A DNA stretch of 64,000 bases, taken from assembly GCA_050260675.1 (NCBI GenBank), contig JBLNCN010000010.1:1-64000 (forward strand), given 5' to 3'. The translations under genes and the position numbers were made by a program. Positions 23,873-32,894 of this stretch are shown here, one piece after another. Source of the stretch: JBBDIP01 sp050260675 (GTDB lineage: Bacteria; Bacillota; Sulfobacillia; Fermentithermobacillales; Fermentithermobacillaceae). The notes below the pieces were generated by a model. That model made no database searches. It saw only the letters and a list, made by a program, of their open reading frames with translations, and was not told where the DNA came from. The first letter of the stretch is position 1, and the number at the start of each line of letters is the position of its first letter.

Positions 23873-24577
23873 GTGCGCGGGACGAGAAAGGAATATCCCG
23901 GCGGTTGCTTGAAGCCTCCCTCCCGGGAGGTGCCTCACATCTGGGATAGGTTGCCATACTACTGGAAGGCGGCGCTGGAGCAGGCCTGGGAGGCATACAA
24001 GCAGGGCTCCATCCCCATCGGAGCTGTAATTGTGTGTCAGACAGGTGAGATCGTAGCGCAGGACCGGAGTCGCCAGTTCGAGAGCGCCGGGGAGCCGGGA
24101 ACCGTATACGGACACCGCCTCTCCCACGCCGAACTGAACGCCCTCCTGAAGCTGGACTACCGCATTATCGACCCTAGAGACTGCGTTCTATACACCACCG
24201 TGGAGCCCTGCCCCTTATGCATGGGCGCATCCTACATGGCCGGGATCCGCCGGATCCGTTTCGCAGCTCGCGATTTCTGGGCTGGAAGCGCTAACATGCT
24301 GGGAGCAACACCGTATCTATCAATGAAGCCGGTGACGTGCCTCCCGGAGGGGGATCCGGAGCTCGAAGAAGCCATGATAGCGTTGAACATCGAGGTCTTC
24401 TGCCAGGGCAACGTAGGTAGGAACCAAAGGATGATTGACCGGTATGCTGAGCTCGCCCCTCGGGCTACGGCCCGCGGAAAGCGGCTACACGAAACCGGAG
24501 CGCTGAGAAAGGCGGCGGAAGCCGGCTTGCCTCTGAAGGACGTGTTGGACCTGCTGAGAGGAGAGGAGCGGGGTTGA
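23873..24577 (+). CDS. Nucleoside/tRNA deaminase-like zinc enzyme
   Basis: A cytidine-deaminase-superfamily protein related to TadA and guanine deaminases. Zinc ligands and proton shuttle are present as HAELNAL and, 32 residues later, EPCPLCMGA. The usual PIGAV strand precedes them. C-terminal to the fold are about 60 extra residues with a basic helix. Bases released could be adenine, guanine or cytosine derivatives; it is probably not the sole TadA because the RNA-binding C-terminus looks different. GTG 23873 has no clear ribosome-binding site, and a GTG near 23933 is an alternative start. First gene of a five-gene run. Confidence 0.75.
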   Translation: MRGTRKEYPGGCLKPPSREVPHIWDRLPYYWKAALEQAWEAYKQGSIPIGAVIVCQTGEIVAQDRSRQFESAGEPGTVYGHRLSHAELNALLKLDYRIIDPRDCVLYTTVEPCPLCMGASYMAGIRRIRFAARDFWAGSANMLGATPYLSMKPVTCLPEGDPELEEAMIALNIEVFCQGNVGRNQRMIDRYAELAPRATARGKRLHETGALRKAAEAGLPLKDVLDLLRGEERG

Positions 24578-24768
24578 GGAAGTGCCACCGGTGCCAATCC
24601 GAGATGATTGAGGGTCTCAATATCAAGGTCCACCATGCAGGGTGGACAATCATAATCTCTAAAGGAACAGGCTTATTCGCCGAAAGGGTTGCGCAGCCCA
24701 AGGTAGCGATCTGCCCGAAATGCGGGGAGATTTCCTTCTACGTGGATACGGAGGAAATCGTGTCGTAG
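24574..24768 (+). CDS. Small zinc-ribbon protein
   Basis: A 64-residue protein with CHRCQSEMIEG at the N-terminus and CPKCGEISFYV near the end, the paired CxxC knuckles of a single zinc ribbon. Small proteins of this kind are common in Bacillota and are usually called nucleic-acid-binding, without a proven role. TTG 24574 overlaps the deaminase stop by 4 nt, and the ABC ATPase start follows 11 nt after its stop, so it is part of the operon. Confidence 0.75.
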   Translation: MRKCHRCQSEMIEGLNIKVHHAGWTIIISKGTGLFAERVAQPKVAICPKCGEISFYVDTEEIVS

Positions 24769-24779
24769 GAGGGATTGGC

Positions 24780-25586
24780 TTGAGCACGTCTTTGTCCAAC
24801 CTCACAGCCAGCGCGCTGACAAAGAAGTACGGGAATCTCACGGCGGTAGACTGCCTTGACCTCGAACTGCGCCCGGGAGAGGTGTACGGGTTTCTAGGGC
24901 CTAACGGCTCCGGGAAATCCACTACAATCGGTATGCTAACCGGCGTACTGGCGCCTACCTCTGGAGATGTTGCCGTGTGCGGCTTCGACCTCAAAAGGGA
25001 GCCCGAGAAGGCCAAAGCGTTTATCGGCTACGTGCCGGACGAACCGGTCCTGTACGAGAAACTGACCGGACTTGAGTTCCTCGACTTCGTTGGTGATCTC
25101 TATGGGGTCCCGAAGGCGGTCCGGAAAGCCAGAGCTTTAGAACTGCTCGGTATGCTGGGGCTTGAGTACAAGGGGCCCGACCTAATCCAGTCCTACTCCA
25201 AAGGGATGCGGCAAAAGATATCCATAGCGGCGGCATTGCTTCACAATCCCAGGGTTCTTATTATGGACGAGCCGGTCTCAGGCCTTGACCCTATGTCCGC
25301 GCGGGTGCTCAAAAGCCTGGTCCGCAACCTCGCGAGATCGGGGACCGCGGTGCTCATTTCGACTCATCTCCTGGAGATAGCCGAGAGGATGTGCGACCGC
25401 ATAGGGATTCTGGTGGCCGGAAGGCTGATCGCCGAGGGCACCATGGATGAACTCCGCGACCGCACCAGGGACAGCTGCGAAGGGACTACCCTGGAAGACG
25501 TTTTCATCAGCCTTGCCGCCGGCGAGGAGTACAAAGAGATCATAGCCTCGTTGGACCGAGAAGCGGATGCGGGGGAGCCGGAGTGA
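24780..25586 (+). CDS. ABC exporter ATP-binding protein
   Basis: A 268-residue ATPase of the ABC-2/DrrA group. Walker A is GPNGSGKST near residues 40-48, the signature is YSKGMRQK, Walker B is LIMDEPVSGLDP and the H-loop is STHLLE. TTG 24780 follows TAGGAGGGA by 6 nt; frames extending upstream would run into the zinc-ribbon gene. Its stop overlaps the permease ATG by 4 nt. The cargo is unknown. Confidence 0.9.
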   Translation: MSTSLSNLTASALTKKYGNLTAVDCLDLELRPGEVYGFLGPNGSGKSTTIGMLTGVLAPTSGDVAVCGFDLKREPEKAKAFIGYVPDEPVLYEKLTGLEFLDFVGDLYGVPKAVRKARALELLGMLGLEYKGPDLIQSYSKGMRQKISIAAALLHNPRVLIMDEPVSGLDPMSARVLKSLVRNLARSGTAVLISTHLLEIAERMCDRIGILVAGRLIAEGTMDELRDRTRDSCEGTTLEDVFISLAAGEEYKEIIASLDREADAGEPE

Positions 25587-27235
25587 GGCGCGCGCTCAAA
25601 GTCACCGCTATCCACCTTAAGCTCGTGCTGCGGTCCATGCACGCTGTAATGTGGCTCGTCATTCCACTGGTGTCGGCCTTGGTGGTTGCTTCCGTCTACA
25701 GCATGTTCCGTGGGATCGCCTCATTGGAGCTGTTCTTGAGCCCGCGTGACCTGGCGCCGGCCATATCCGGAGTGCTTAATGCCCTGTTCCTGGTGCTTCT
25801 CAGTTCTTCGTTCGGGGCCGCTTTCACTTACCTCTACTTGGCGAAGGATATGGGGCTCCTCCTTGCGTCACCTCTGAGACCGAGGTACGTCATTTTGTCC
25901 AAGGTCCTGGAGGTCTCGCTCCTGGGCAGCGCACCGTTCCTTCTCGTCGGCCTGCCCATGCTTGCCGGCCTCGGAACGGCCTGGTACGCCAGACCGTGGT
26001 TCTACCCGCTGGCTTTTGTGGCATCTATTCCTCTCGCCGTCTTCCCCGCTCTTTTGGCGATCATGTTGAACCTCATCGTTTCGAGGTTGATACCCCCGCA
26101 TAGGACCCGCGAGCTACTGGCGGCCACAAGCACTCTGTTGGGAGGCATTATCTACTTAATCCTGCGCTTCGCGGGGGCCTCAGCCAGGACTGCCCTCAGC
26201 CATGACCAGCTGGCAGCCCTGCTCGGACGATGGGGACCGTCCTGGTCTCCGACGACGCTGCTAGCGGACTCCATTGCCGAGGGATTGCTGGACAAACCGC
26301 TTCCCCTGGCCCTGTCTGCAGGACTCATGATACTGGCATGCGCGGCTGCCTTCGCTCTGGTCGTCCCGTGGACAGAACGGGCCTATGTCTCGGGTTGGGC
26401 CTCTTACGGTGAGGCAAAGGGGGCAGCCAGGTACCATTCCGGGCAAAGAGGAGCCCGAAAGCCCCTTCCGAAAAGTGTCGCGCGCGCAGAGACCGGAAGG
26501 GACGCACGGCCCGCCGGCACCTGGCGCAGCGGAGCTACTACCGCAGCCTTGTCGCTCAAAGTGGAGTCCCGGCTCTTGTTCCGCGACCTGCAAGCCCAAT
26601 CACAGGCGCTCTACTTCGTGATAATGGTGATGGCCTGGGTCATCTTCCCCTCGCGAGGCGACGGGCCGTCGGTCGCCGCCCCTTGGGTAACGCTAGCCGC
26701 CTTCTTCTCGCTGTCAGGCACCTATTCCTCCTGGTCTCTTCGGACCGCGGCACCTACGTCCCGGATCCTTCGCGCTGCGCCGGCAGACCCCTCGTGGGTT
26801 ATGGCCGGCAAGGCGTGCTTCTACGGCGTGGTCCAATCGGTGATCCTCGTCACGATCCTCACCCTCATGAGCGCCACAGGGAAGGCTCCGGCTCCCAGTC
26901 CGTGGTTCCTCTTGATCGCGGTCGCCTTGTCGTTCAGCACGGCGGCGGTTACCGTAGCCGGGATCGCCTCCAACCCGAACACGGCGACCGAGACCGGAGT
27001 GCCGCGGATCGCTTTCGGCACCGGTCTCGTGATAGTCCTGATCAACACCTTGCTCGCCGTCACAGGCATTGTCGCATCAATGCTGATCGAGAAGACAAGG
27101 CCCAGTTCACTAGGCGGAGCAGCCGGCATCGCCTTGGTCTTCCTCGCAGTGCAGTTCGCGGCATTCCGTTCGGCGATGCAGTTGTTCCGGCGTTATGTTC
27201 TGGGCACGGGTCAAACGGAAGGGGGCGCTTCGTGA
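25583..27235 (+). CDS. ABC exporter permease (large, ABC-2-like)
   Basis: A 550-residue membrane protein with about 12 hydrophobic segments in two halves of six. The halves are joined by a hydrophilic linker around residues 272-325, rich in Gly, Arg and Ala. This double-length form resembles the putative ABC exporter families of Bacillota rather than half-size ABC-2 permeases. It is coupled to the ATPase upstream and to an M16-like peptidase whose start overlaps its stop. Confidence 0.83.
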   Translation: MRRALKVTAIHLKLVLRSMHAVMWLVIPLVSALVVASVYSMFRGIASLELFLSPRDLAPAISGVLNALFLVLLSSSFGAAFTYLYLAKDMGLLLASPLRPRYVILSKVLEVSLLGSAPFLLVGLPMLAGLGTAWYARPWFYPLAFVASIPLAVFPALLAIMLNLIVSRLIPPHRTRELLAATSTLLGGIIYLILRFAGASARTALSHDQLAALLGRWGPSWSPTTLLADSIAEGLLDKPLPLALSAGLMILACAAAFALVVPWTERAYVSGWASYGEAKGAARYHSGQRGARKPLPKSVARAETGRDARPAGTWRSGATTAALSLKVESRLLFRDLQAQSQALYFVIMVMAWVIFPSRGDGPSVAAPWVTLAAFFSLSGTYSSWSLRTAAPTSRILRAAPADPSWVMAGKACFYGVVQSVILVTILTLMSATGKAPAPSPWFLLIAVALSFSTAAVTVAGIASNPNTATETGVPRIAFGTGLVIVLINTLLAVTGIVASMLIEKTRPSSLGGAAGIALVFLAVQFAAFRSAMQLFRRYVLGTGQTEGGAS

Positions 27236-28767
27236 TGCGGTGGAGACATGTCCGAAATGCCAGGCTGAGGAATCGGTCCACAGGTCGGGCAAGCGTTGCA
27301 AAGGCCCTGGCGGCGCTCGCGGCATGCGTGCTTGCGGTCTCAATCGCAGTAATCTGCGTGTCTGGGGCCGCGCTTGCGGCGGCTCCCTCGCAGCCGGATC
27401 CCCGCTTTGCGGAGTTTTCCCGGTATGTGATAAACGGCGCAACGGTATTCTTCAGAAGAGTGGAGGTCGACAAAGCCGGGATCGTCGCGGTAATGCGCGC
27501 CGGCACCGGCAACCAGCGCCCGGACGAAGCCCACTGCGCCCATATGGCAGAGCACATGGTGCTGGCCTACCCAAACAAGTCGGGAACTTCGGTGGTGTCC
27601 GCCGCCGGAGGGTTCATGTCGGGCACCCAGTACAACGTGCAAGGCGGCACCCTGGCGGACTCCACCGGATTCATAATCTCAGTAGCTAACGCAGAAGTAC
27701 CTGACATGCTCTCGCTGCTCTTTGACTCCATGTTTAGAACAACCCTCCGGGAAGATGACGACTTCGTCGCGGAGACAAAGCGCGCGCGGCGCGAGCTCGA
27801 CAACATCACCACCAAGCCGGTCCATGCCCTGGCAAACAAGCTCCGGGTCAACGCTTACCTGGGAACGCCTTACGAAGAGCGATTCTTTGAGACTCCCCTC
27901 CAAGCGGTAACAGCCGAGCAGATACGCGCGTTCATGGAACGGGAGTACACCCCTGCACGGTTGATATTGGCGATCGTCGCCGATATCGATGAGCAGATCG
28001 CGCTGACGGCTGTAGAAACGGGGCTAGCGGGCCTCGAGCCCGGGCAGGGCCCGGCCATGCAGGAGATCCGGCTTCCCTCGATAGAGCCGGAGGCCTTGGA
28101 GTTGCCGAAGGTGGATAAGCCGTCAATTGGCATTGCTGTCGGCGTGGATGGACTCGTGGAGCGGGACCTGGTCCCACTGGGAAGACTATTCAGCGCGCTG
28201 CGGAAGCGACTGCACCTTAGCGAGAGCGTAGCAGGGTTCCGCTTCAACCCCGACTTTGTCAGCTCGTTCAGCGCGCAGGACACCGAGGTGGTGTGCTTGG
28301 AGTACTCGTCTGCGGTCGCATCCGGCGACGCGGACGAGGTCATGGATGCTGTTCCCCAAGTGCTTTCAGCGGTTCGTGACGTTCTCCTGACGCTGGCGGA
28401 AGAAGGACCCAACAGAGGCGACCTGTCTGAGCTGGTCACCCCGGGACAGAAACAGATGCAAATCGCATCTTCACAAGCATTCACGAAAGCATGCGCCGAA
28501 GCCATGGGAGTCGCCAATCTGGCGGCTTTGGGTGACACGGCGGGCAGCACATCGGAGACCCTGGGATCTCAAGGCACAGAGGCAGAAACCCTGGCTGAGA
28601 TGAAAGCAGTTGCTGCGAAGTACTTCCCCGAGGCCAAACTGACGGCCGTGTACACGATCCAGGCCTCTCCTTCGGGGGTATCCACCGTGGCAATGGTGGC
28701 TGTGGTGTTGATTGTCGCAATATCAGGCTATGTCTTCTACAGAAGGGGAAGCGCGGCGTCCGAGTAG
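27235..28767 (+). CDS. Membrane-anchored M16-like metallopeptidase
   Basis: A 510-residue protein. A basic N-terminus and hydrophobic stretch (about 25-49) form a signal anchor or signal peptide, and another hydrophobic segment followed by YRRG near the end is a C-terminal anchor, so the enzyme domain is probably outside the cytoplasm. The inverted zinc motif HMAEH (H103, E106, H107) is intact, with the distal E in the ETKRARRELDN helix about 77 residues on, as in M16 peptidases. Only one M16 unit pair is present. The ATG at 27235 (or the GTG just before) overlaps the permease stop. Coupling with an exporter suggests it processes an exported peptide or protein. Confidence 0.8.
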   Translation: MRWRHVRNARLRNRSTGRASVAKALAALAACVLAVSIAVICVSGAALAAAPSQPDPRFAEFSRYVINGATVFFRRVEVDKAGIVAVMRAGTGNQRPDEAHCAHMAEHMVLAYPNKSGTSVVSAAGGFMSGTQYNVQGGTLADSTGFIISVANAEVPDMLSLLFDSMFRTTLREDDDFVAETKRARRELDNITTKPVHALANKLRVNAYLGTPYEERFFETPLQAVTAEQIRAFMEREYTPARLILAIVADIDEQIALTAVETGLAGLEPGQGPAMQEIRLPSIEPEALELPKVDKPSIGIAVGVDGLVERDLVPLGRLFSALRKRLHLSESVAGFRFNPDFVSSFSAQDTEVVCLEYSSAVASGDADEVMDAVPQVLSAVRDVLLTLAEEGPNRGDLSELVTPGQKQMQIASSQAFTKACAEAMGVANLAALGDTAGSTSETLGSQGTEAETLAEMKAVAAKYFPEAKLTAVYTIQASPSGVSTVAMVAVVLIVAISGYVFYRRGSAASE

Positions 28768-28779
28768 AGGTTCTTCTAT

Positions 28780-29580
28780 CTAGACGTTCTTCTGCCCTAG
28801 GATTTCCCGGACATACTCGCGGTTTCCATTGCAGCTGATCATCCGTGGGGCGTCCAGAAACTGCAGCGTGAAACCAAGATCTTGGTACAACTCGACGATC
28901 CTGGGCGTGGCCTGGTTTGACGCCACCACGGGTCCCGGATGCTTGGCAAGCCAGTGGGCAAGCCTGACCTGGTCTTCCCAAGCAAAGCCCCCTTTGGAGT
29001 ATTGCGTGAACTGTACGTCATACGGAGGATCGGCGTAGATGAAGTCTCCCTCGCCCGTCAATAGCTCCCCGAAGTCCCCGCAGGCGAACTCCCACTCGGA
29101 AAAAGCGTCTTTGTACGCAGTGAAATCCCTTTCATAGCGGATGGACCTGTATCTCCCGAAGGGTACGTTGAACTCCCCGCTCTTATTGAATCGGCATAGC
29201 CCGTTGTACCCTGTGCGGTTCAGATAGTAGAACAGCGCGGCGGCCTCGTCGCTATCCCACCTTCCATCGGCGATGAGGCGGTTGAAGCGGGCCCGGTGAA
29301 GGTAGTACAGGTCCTTGTCGTTTTGCATGTCGATGGCGCAGGCCGAAAGCCGAAAGCCTTCCTTGAGTTTTCGCATGAAGTTCACCAGGTGCGGGTTCGC
29401 GTCGTTCAGGAGGGCGCGCTTGGGCCGCAGGCTGAGAGCTACGGCGAGACCGCCGCAGAACGGCTCAACCAGACGCCTGTAGCCGTGGGGTTGCCACAGG
29501 GGCACGAGGTACGGGATAAGCCATCGCTTGCCCCCCGCCCACTTGAGCGGGGGGCGAAGCACAGCGGGTTCTCTCTTCAC
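28780..29580 (-). CDS. DNA adenine methylase (Dam-type, N6)
   Basis: A 266-residue alpha-class adenine methyltransferase of the Dam/M.DpnII family. PPLKWAGGKRWLIP near residues 10-23 and PFCGG are the AdoMet-binding motifs, and catalytic DPPY is at residues 184-187. Target-recognition helices lie between them. Such enzymes usually methylate GATC, but recognition cannot be read from this sequence. No cognate endonuclease gene is adjacent, so it looks like an orphan regulator of replication or gene expression. ATG 29580 overlaps the M28 peptidase stop by 4 nt, an unexpected partner. Confidence 0.9.
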   Translation of the reverse strand: MKREPAVLRPPLKWAGGKRWLIPYLVPLWQPHGYRRLVEPFCGGLAVALSLRPKRALLNDANPHLVNFMRKLKEGFRLSACAIDMQNDKDLYYLHRARFNRLIADGRWDSDEAAALFYYLNRTGYNGLCRFNKSGEFNVPFGRYRSIRYERDFTAYKDAFSEWEFACGDFGELLTGEGDFIYADPPYDVQFTQYSKGGFAWEDQVRLAHWLAKHPGPVVASNQATPRIVELYQDLGFTLQFLDAPRMISCNGNREYVREILGQKNV

Positions 29581-30824
29581 GGTTCCAGTACTTTGCCCGA
29601 GTTCTCGATGTAGTCTTTGGTCTGTTTCTTGATGCTGTCGGCGATCTCCCTAGGGAACGGAAACTCCGCAGCGTTGGCCATTCTTCGGGTGAAGTCGAGG
29701 GCGAAATCCCCAAGCATGGCCAGGTGGGCTGCGTCAACGTCATCCAGTGTATCGGCGTGGGTATGAATCGGCCCACCGCCTCCGCCGCGAGCTAACGTGA
29801 CCGACGGGACACCCTTATGCCCGAGCGGGATGCAGTCGCCGCTATAGATGGACATTCGGGCGCCAAGACCGATCCCATGCTCCTTGCCCATTGCGTCGAG
29901 GTAGTTCGCGACTTTCTCGGTGGCCATGACCGAAGCGTTGTTGGTGCCGATGATCCCGCCGGCCACGTCCACGTTGACCATGAAGACGTGCCGCTTCAGT
30001 TCATTGGCGTGCTTCTCTATGTAAGACCAGCTGCCCTTAAGCCCCAGTTCCTCGGTACCGAACCACACGAACCGGAGCGTCCTCTTCGCCGGATGGGCAG
30101 CGAAGTAGCGGGCCATCTCAAGGATGGTCACCGAGCCGGCAGCGTTGTCGTGGGCTCCGTCAATGTCGTACACGCTATCGAAGTGGGCTCCTACCAGGAT
30201 GATGTCGTCGGGCTCGGAAGTCCCAGGGATATCTACGACCACATTCCTGGACATAGCCTTGAACTCGTCCTGGGAGACAAACAGGCGGACCTTTGACGCG
30301 CCCCGCTTGATGAGATCGAGGCCGTCCTCATAACGAATCCACGCTCCAGGGAGCTTCCCGAACCTCTCAAATTGGAACGAGTTCACCGCGAGATTGAAGA
30401 GGTCTGCGCCGTGACGTCCAATGAACAGCCTGCCCACGACGCCCTTCTTCTTGCACCGCTCATAGCCCTTTGCTCCGCCGTTGCCGGTTGCCAGCGTAAT
30501 GCAGCCCTCGATATCGTGGAGGAATTCGACCGCGCCTGACTCCACGTACTTCAGCGGGGCCTCTATGCCCTCGGGCGGGGTCACGCCGGAAAGGCCGAGT
30601 GCCGAGGCTTCGATTGTCGCCTTGTAGGGCTCAACTACTTCAACTTTCGCCTTGGGGTTATCAAAGGACCAGATCTCGAACTCCTCGATCTGCGGGTTAA
30701 GCCCGTAGCCGCGGAGTTCATCCGCAATCGTCTCCGCCGCTCTCTTCTCGGCAGGAGAGCCGCCAAGTCTAGGGAACGAGACTTTCTTCAGAAACTCCAT
30801 CGCTCTTGGGCCATCGAAAGGCAT
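29577..30824 (-). CDS. M28-family zinc aminopeptidase
   Basis: A 415-residue protein. Zinc ligands of the M28 fold are visible: GAHFDS (H), HDNAAGS (D), GTEELG (catalytic and metal Glu), VNVDVAG (D) and the final IHTHADT (H). A PA-like inserted domain covers the region of residues 90-170. No signal peptide is evident, so it is probably cytoplasmic. The start ATG 30824 is on the minus strand, diverging from the ImmA/IrrE gene across a 238-nt gap. Confidence 0.87.
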   Translation of the reverse strand: MPFDGPRAMEFLKKVSFPRLGGSPAEKRAAETIADELRGYGLNPQIEEFEIWSFDNPKAKVEVVEPYKATIEASALGLSGVTPPEGIEAPLKYVESGAVEFLHDIEGCITLATGNGGAKGYERCKKKGVVGRLFIGRHGADLFNLAVNSFQFERFGKLPGAWIRYEDGLDLIKRGASKVRLFVSQDEFKAMSRNVVVDIPGTSEPDDIILVGAHFDSVYDIDGAHDNAAGSVTILEMARYFAAHPAKRTLRFVWFGTEELGLKGSWSYIEKHANELKRHVFMVNVDVAGGIIGTNNASVMATEKVANYLDAMGKEHGIGLGARMSIYSGDCIPLGHKGVPSVTLARGGGGGPIHTHADTLDDVDAAHLAMLGDFALDFTRRMANAAEFPFPREIADSIKKQTKDYIENSGKVLEP

Positions 30825-31062
30825 GCGGGGTGTCTCCCTTCTGGTTCGGAGTTGCTACTTGCATACCAGTAACGTTCAAGGCTAGAGAACAAACTACCTG
30901 CATACATGGTCCTGATATGTCCGTGTTGGAGGGAAGAGCAACAGCCAAATGTCTGGCAGAACTGTGTACAGAACTCTCTGGCCATAGTAAGCTGTTGAGG
31001 GAAGGAGGTGCGCGATCTGGTCTGGGAAGCAGCGATCGACCTCTAGACCGGGTCCTCCCTCT

Positions 31063-32229
31063 ATGAGCAGCGACAAGCAGACCGAACCGACAAGGGTACA
31101 AGTCAGTGCGCCGGTTCTATCCTGGGCTCTGAGTCGCTCCCGCGACCCCCAGCTGTCTAAGAAGTTCCCGAAGCTCTCTGAGTGGCTATCGGGGGAGGCC
31201 ATGCCTACTCTGAGGCAGCTCGAGGACTTAGCCCACGCCACTGCAACTCCTTTCGGTTATCTCCTTCTGAGCGAACCGCCTGCCATGCAGTTGCCCATAC
31301 CGCTTTACCGGACCTTCGATACCGAGGTGGTCAGGGAACCGAGCCCTGACCTCCTAGAGACGGTCCAGACGATGAAGCGCAGGCAAGACTGGCTGCGCGA
31401 GTTCTTGATTGACCACGGAAGTGACGCTCTTCCGTTTGTGGGATCTGCAACGGTCGGGGATGATCTCCGCGCCTTGTCGGTGAAGATCAGAAACGAACTA
31501 GGACTGCAGGAAGGCTGGGCCGCGAGGGAATCATCATGGAGCTCTGCGCTTCGCCAGCTCATGCACCATGTCGAATCTGCAGGGATCATCGTCGTAGCCC
31601 CCGCCATAGTTGGGAACAACACACGACGAAGGCTGGATCCGCAGGAGTTCCGTGGCTTTGTCCTCGTAGATGAGTATGCACCCTTGCTCCTTGTTAACGG
31701 AGCCGATGGAAAAGCGGCACAGATGTTTACATTGGCTCATGAGATCGCCCACCTCTGGTTCGGTGCGAGCGCTGCTTTTGATCTTGATGAGATGCAGCCA
31801 GCAGCCAACGAAGTAGAACTGGCCTGCAATCGCGTGGCGGCCGAATTACTTGCTCCGGAAAATGAGGTGCGTACCGCCTGGGCGGTGCTGAACGGCAACG
31901 CTGACCGCTTTCAGCAGATGGCTCGTCAATTCAAGGTGAGCGAGCTGGTAGTGGCTCGCAGAGCCCTCGATTTGGGCTACATCAGCCGAACAGAGTTCCG
32001 TGCGTTTTACCGAGACTACATGGCCCGAGAGCGAGAAAAGGCACCCGCGGATGGTGGCAACTTCTACAATAGTCAGAACCTGCGCGTTGGTCGCCGGTTT
32101 GTAGAAGCAGTGGTTCATGCCGTGCGGGAGGATCGGCTTCTGTATCGTGACGCATACCAACTGACAGGACTCTACGGGCGGGTATTTGAGGACTATACGA
32201 GAGCCCTCGGCTTAGGGGGAACTACATGA
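31063..32229 (+). CDS. XRE-like / ImmA-IrrE metallopeptidase fusion
   Basis: A 388-residue protein. Residues 15-70 look like an XRE-type helix-turn-helix, and the peptidase domain has HEIAH at residues 226-230 and a downstream Glu in NEVELACNRVAAELL that completes the zinc site. This architecture is the antitoxin-like partner of DUF4411 proteins, and the next gene is such a protein, overlapping by 4 nt. The ATG has no good Shine-Dalgarno sequence. A 49-codon upstream frame (30917-31066) ends in an ATGA overlap and could provide coupling. Confidence 0.85.
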   Translation: MSSDKQTEPTRVQVSAPVLSWALSRSRDPQLSKKFPKLSEWLSGEAMPTLRQLEDLAHATATPFGYLLLSEPPAMQLPIPLYRTFDTEVVREPSPDLLETVQTMKRRQDWLREFLIDHGSDALPFVGSATVGDDLRALSVKIRNELGLQEGWAARESSWSSALRQLMHHVESAGIIVVAPAIVGNNTRRRLDPQEFRGFVLVDEYAPLLLVNGADGKAAQMFTLAHEIAHLWFGASAAFDLDEMQPAANEVELACNRVAAELLAPENEVRTAWAVLNGNADRFQQMARQFKVSELVVARRALDLGYISRTEFRAFYRDYMAREREKAPADGGNFYNSQNLRVGRRFVEAVVHAVREDRLLYRDAYQLTGLYGRVFEDYTRALGLGGTT

Positions 32230-32471
32230 CTAATCTCCCCGTATACGTCCTCGATGCAAACGTGTTCATCCAGGCCGAGCGCCGGTGGTATTCCTTCGAT
32301 GTTGCACCGGCGTTTTGGGAAGCGCTTGTGAAACAGGCGGAGGACGGTCGAATTGTGAGCGTGGACCGAGTCAAGTCGGAGATTGACCGTGTAGGCGATG
32401 CTTTAGCTGCCGAGTGCATTGACACTTTCGCAATGCTTCGAAACCTTGGCATCCGATTTCGTCTAGTCTAG
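32226..32471 (+). CDS. DUF4411 (PIN-like) toxin relic with internal deletion
   Basis: An 81-residue frame. The N-terminus YVLDANVFIQAERRWYSFDV then FWEALVKQAEDGRIVSVDRV is the start of DUF4411, including the first PIN acidic residue. The end AAECIDTFAMLRNLGIRF resembles the family's C-terminus. The middle part that should carry the other acidic residues and the VVT strand (about 75-80 residues) is missing without a frameshift. It is probably inactive as a nuclease, though the shortened protein could still bind its partner. It overlaps the ImmA/IrrE gene by 4 nt. Confidence 0.7.
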   Translation: MTNLPVYVLDANVFIQAERRWYSFDVAPAFWEALVKQAEDGRIVSVDRVKSEIDRVGDALAAECIDTFAMLRNLGIRFRLV

Positions 32472-32665
32472 GGACAAGCATATGTCACGAACGCCTGGCC
32501 CGAATCGACTCCGCAGTAACTCCACGCCCAAACCCCTGAGTAACCCTCTAAATCGTCCAAGCCAAAACGCTTCTGGCAACGATTTGCCCCACGGTATTTG
32601 GGTTTGAGAACAATTCTCGCAACCTAGCCGATTCCGGCACGCAGCGTTCTACCTGGGAAAATGAA

Positions 32666-32740
32666 TGGAGCCAGCGGTGGGGCTCGAACCCACGGCCTGC
32701 GGTTTACGAAACCGCTGCTCTGCCGCTGAGCTACGCTGGC
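32666..32740 (-). tRNA. tRNA-Thr (CGT)
   Basis: 75 nt: acceptor GCCAGCG pairs with CGCTGGC, the anticodon stem GCGGT/ACCGC encloses loop TTCGTAA with anticodon CGT, T-loop TTCGAGC, and CCA is encoded. The 194-nt stretch from 32472 to 32665 holds no gene that I can support. Confidence 0.95.
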
Positions 32741-32758
32741 TCAATCACGAAAACGAAG

Positions 32759-32833
32759 TGGAGCGGGAGACGGGGCTCGAACCCGCGGCCTTCGGCTTGG
32801 GAAGCCGACGTTCTACCACTAAACTACTCCCGC
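32759..32833 (-). tRNA. tRNA-Gly (CCC)
   Basis: 75 nt: acceptor GCGGGAG pairs with CTCCCGC (read across the stem), the anticodon stem TCGGC/GCCGA encloses TTCCCAA with anticodon CCC, T-loop TTCGAGC, and CCA is encoded. It lies 18 nt upstream of tRNA-Thr on the same strand. Confidence 0.95.
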
Positions 32834-32894
32834 CCGCTGCATAGTCATTATAACCACGGATATGCGGCGATGCAAGCAAATGGCCTGCATACAG

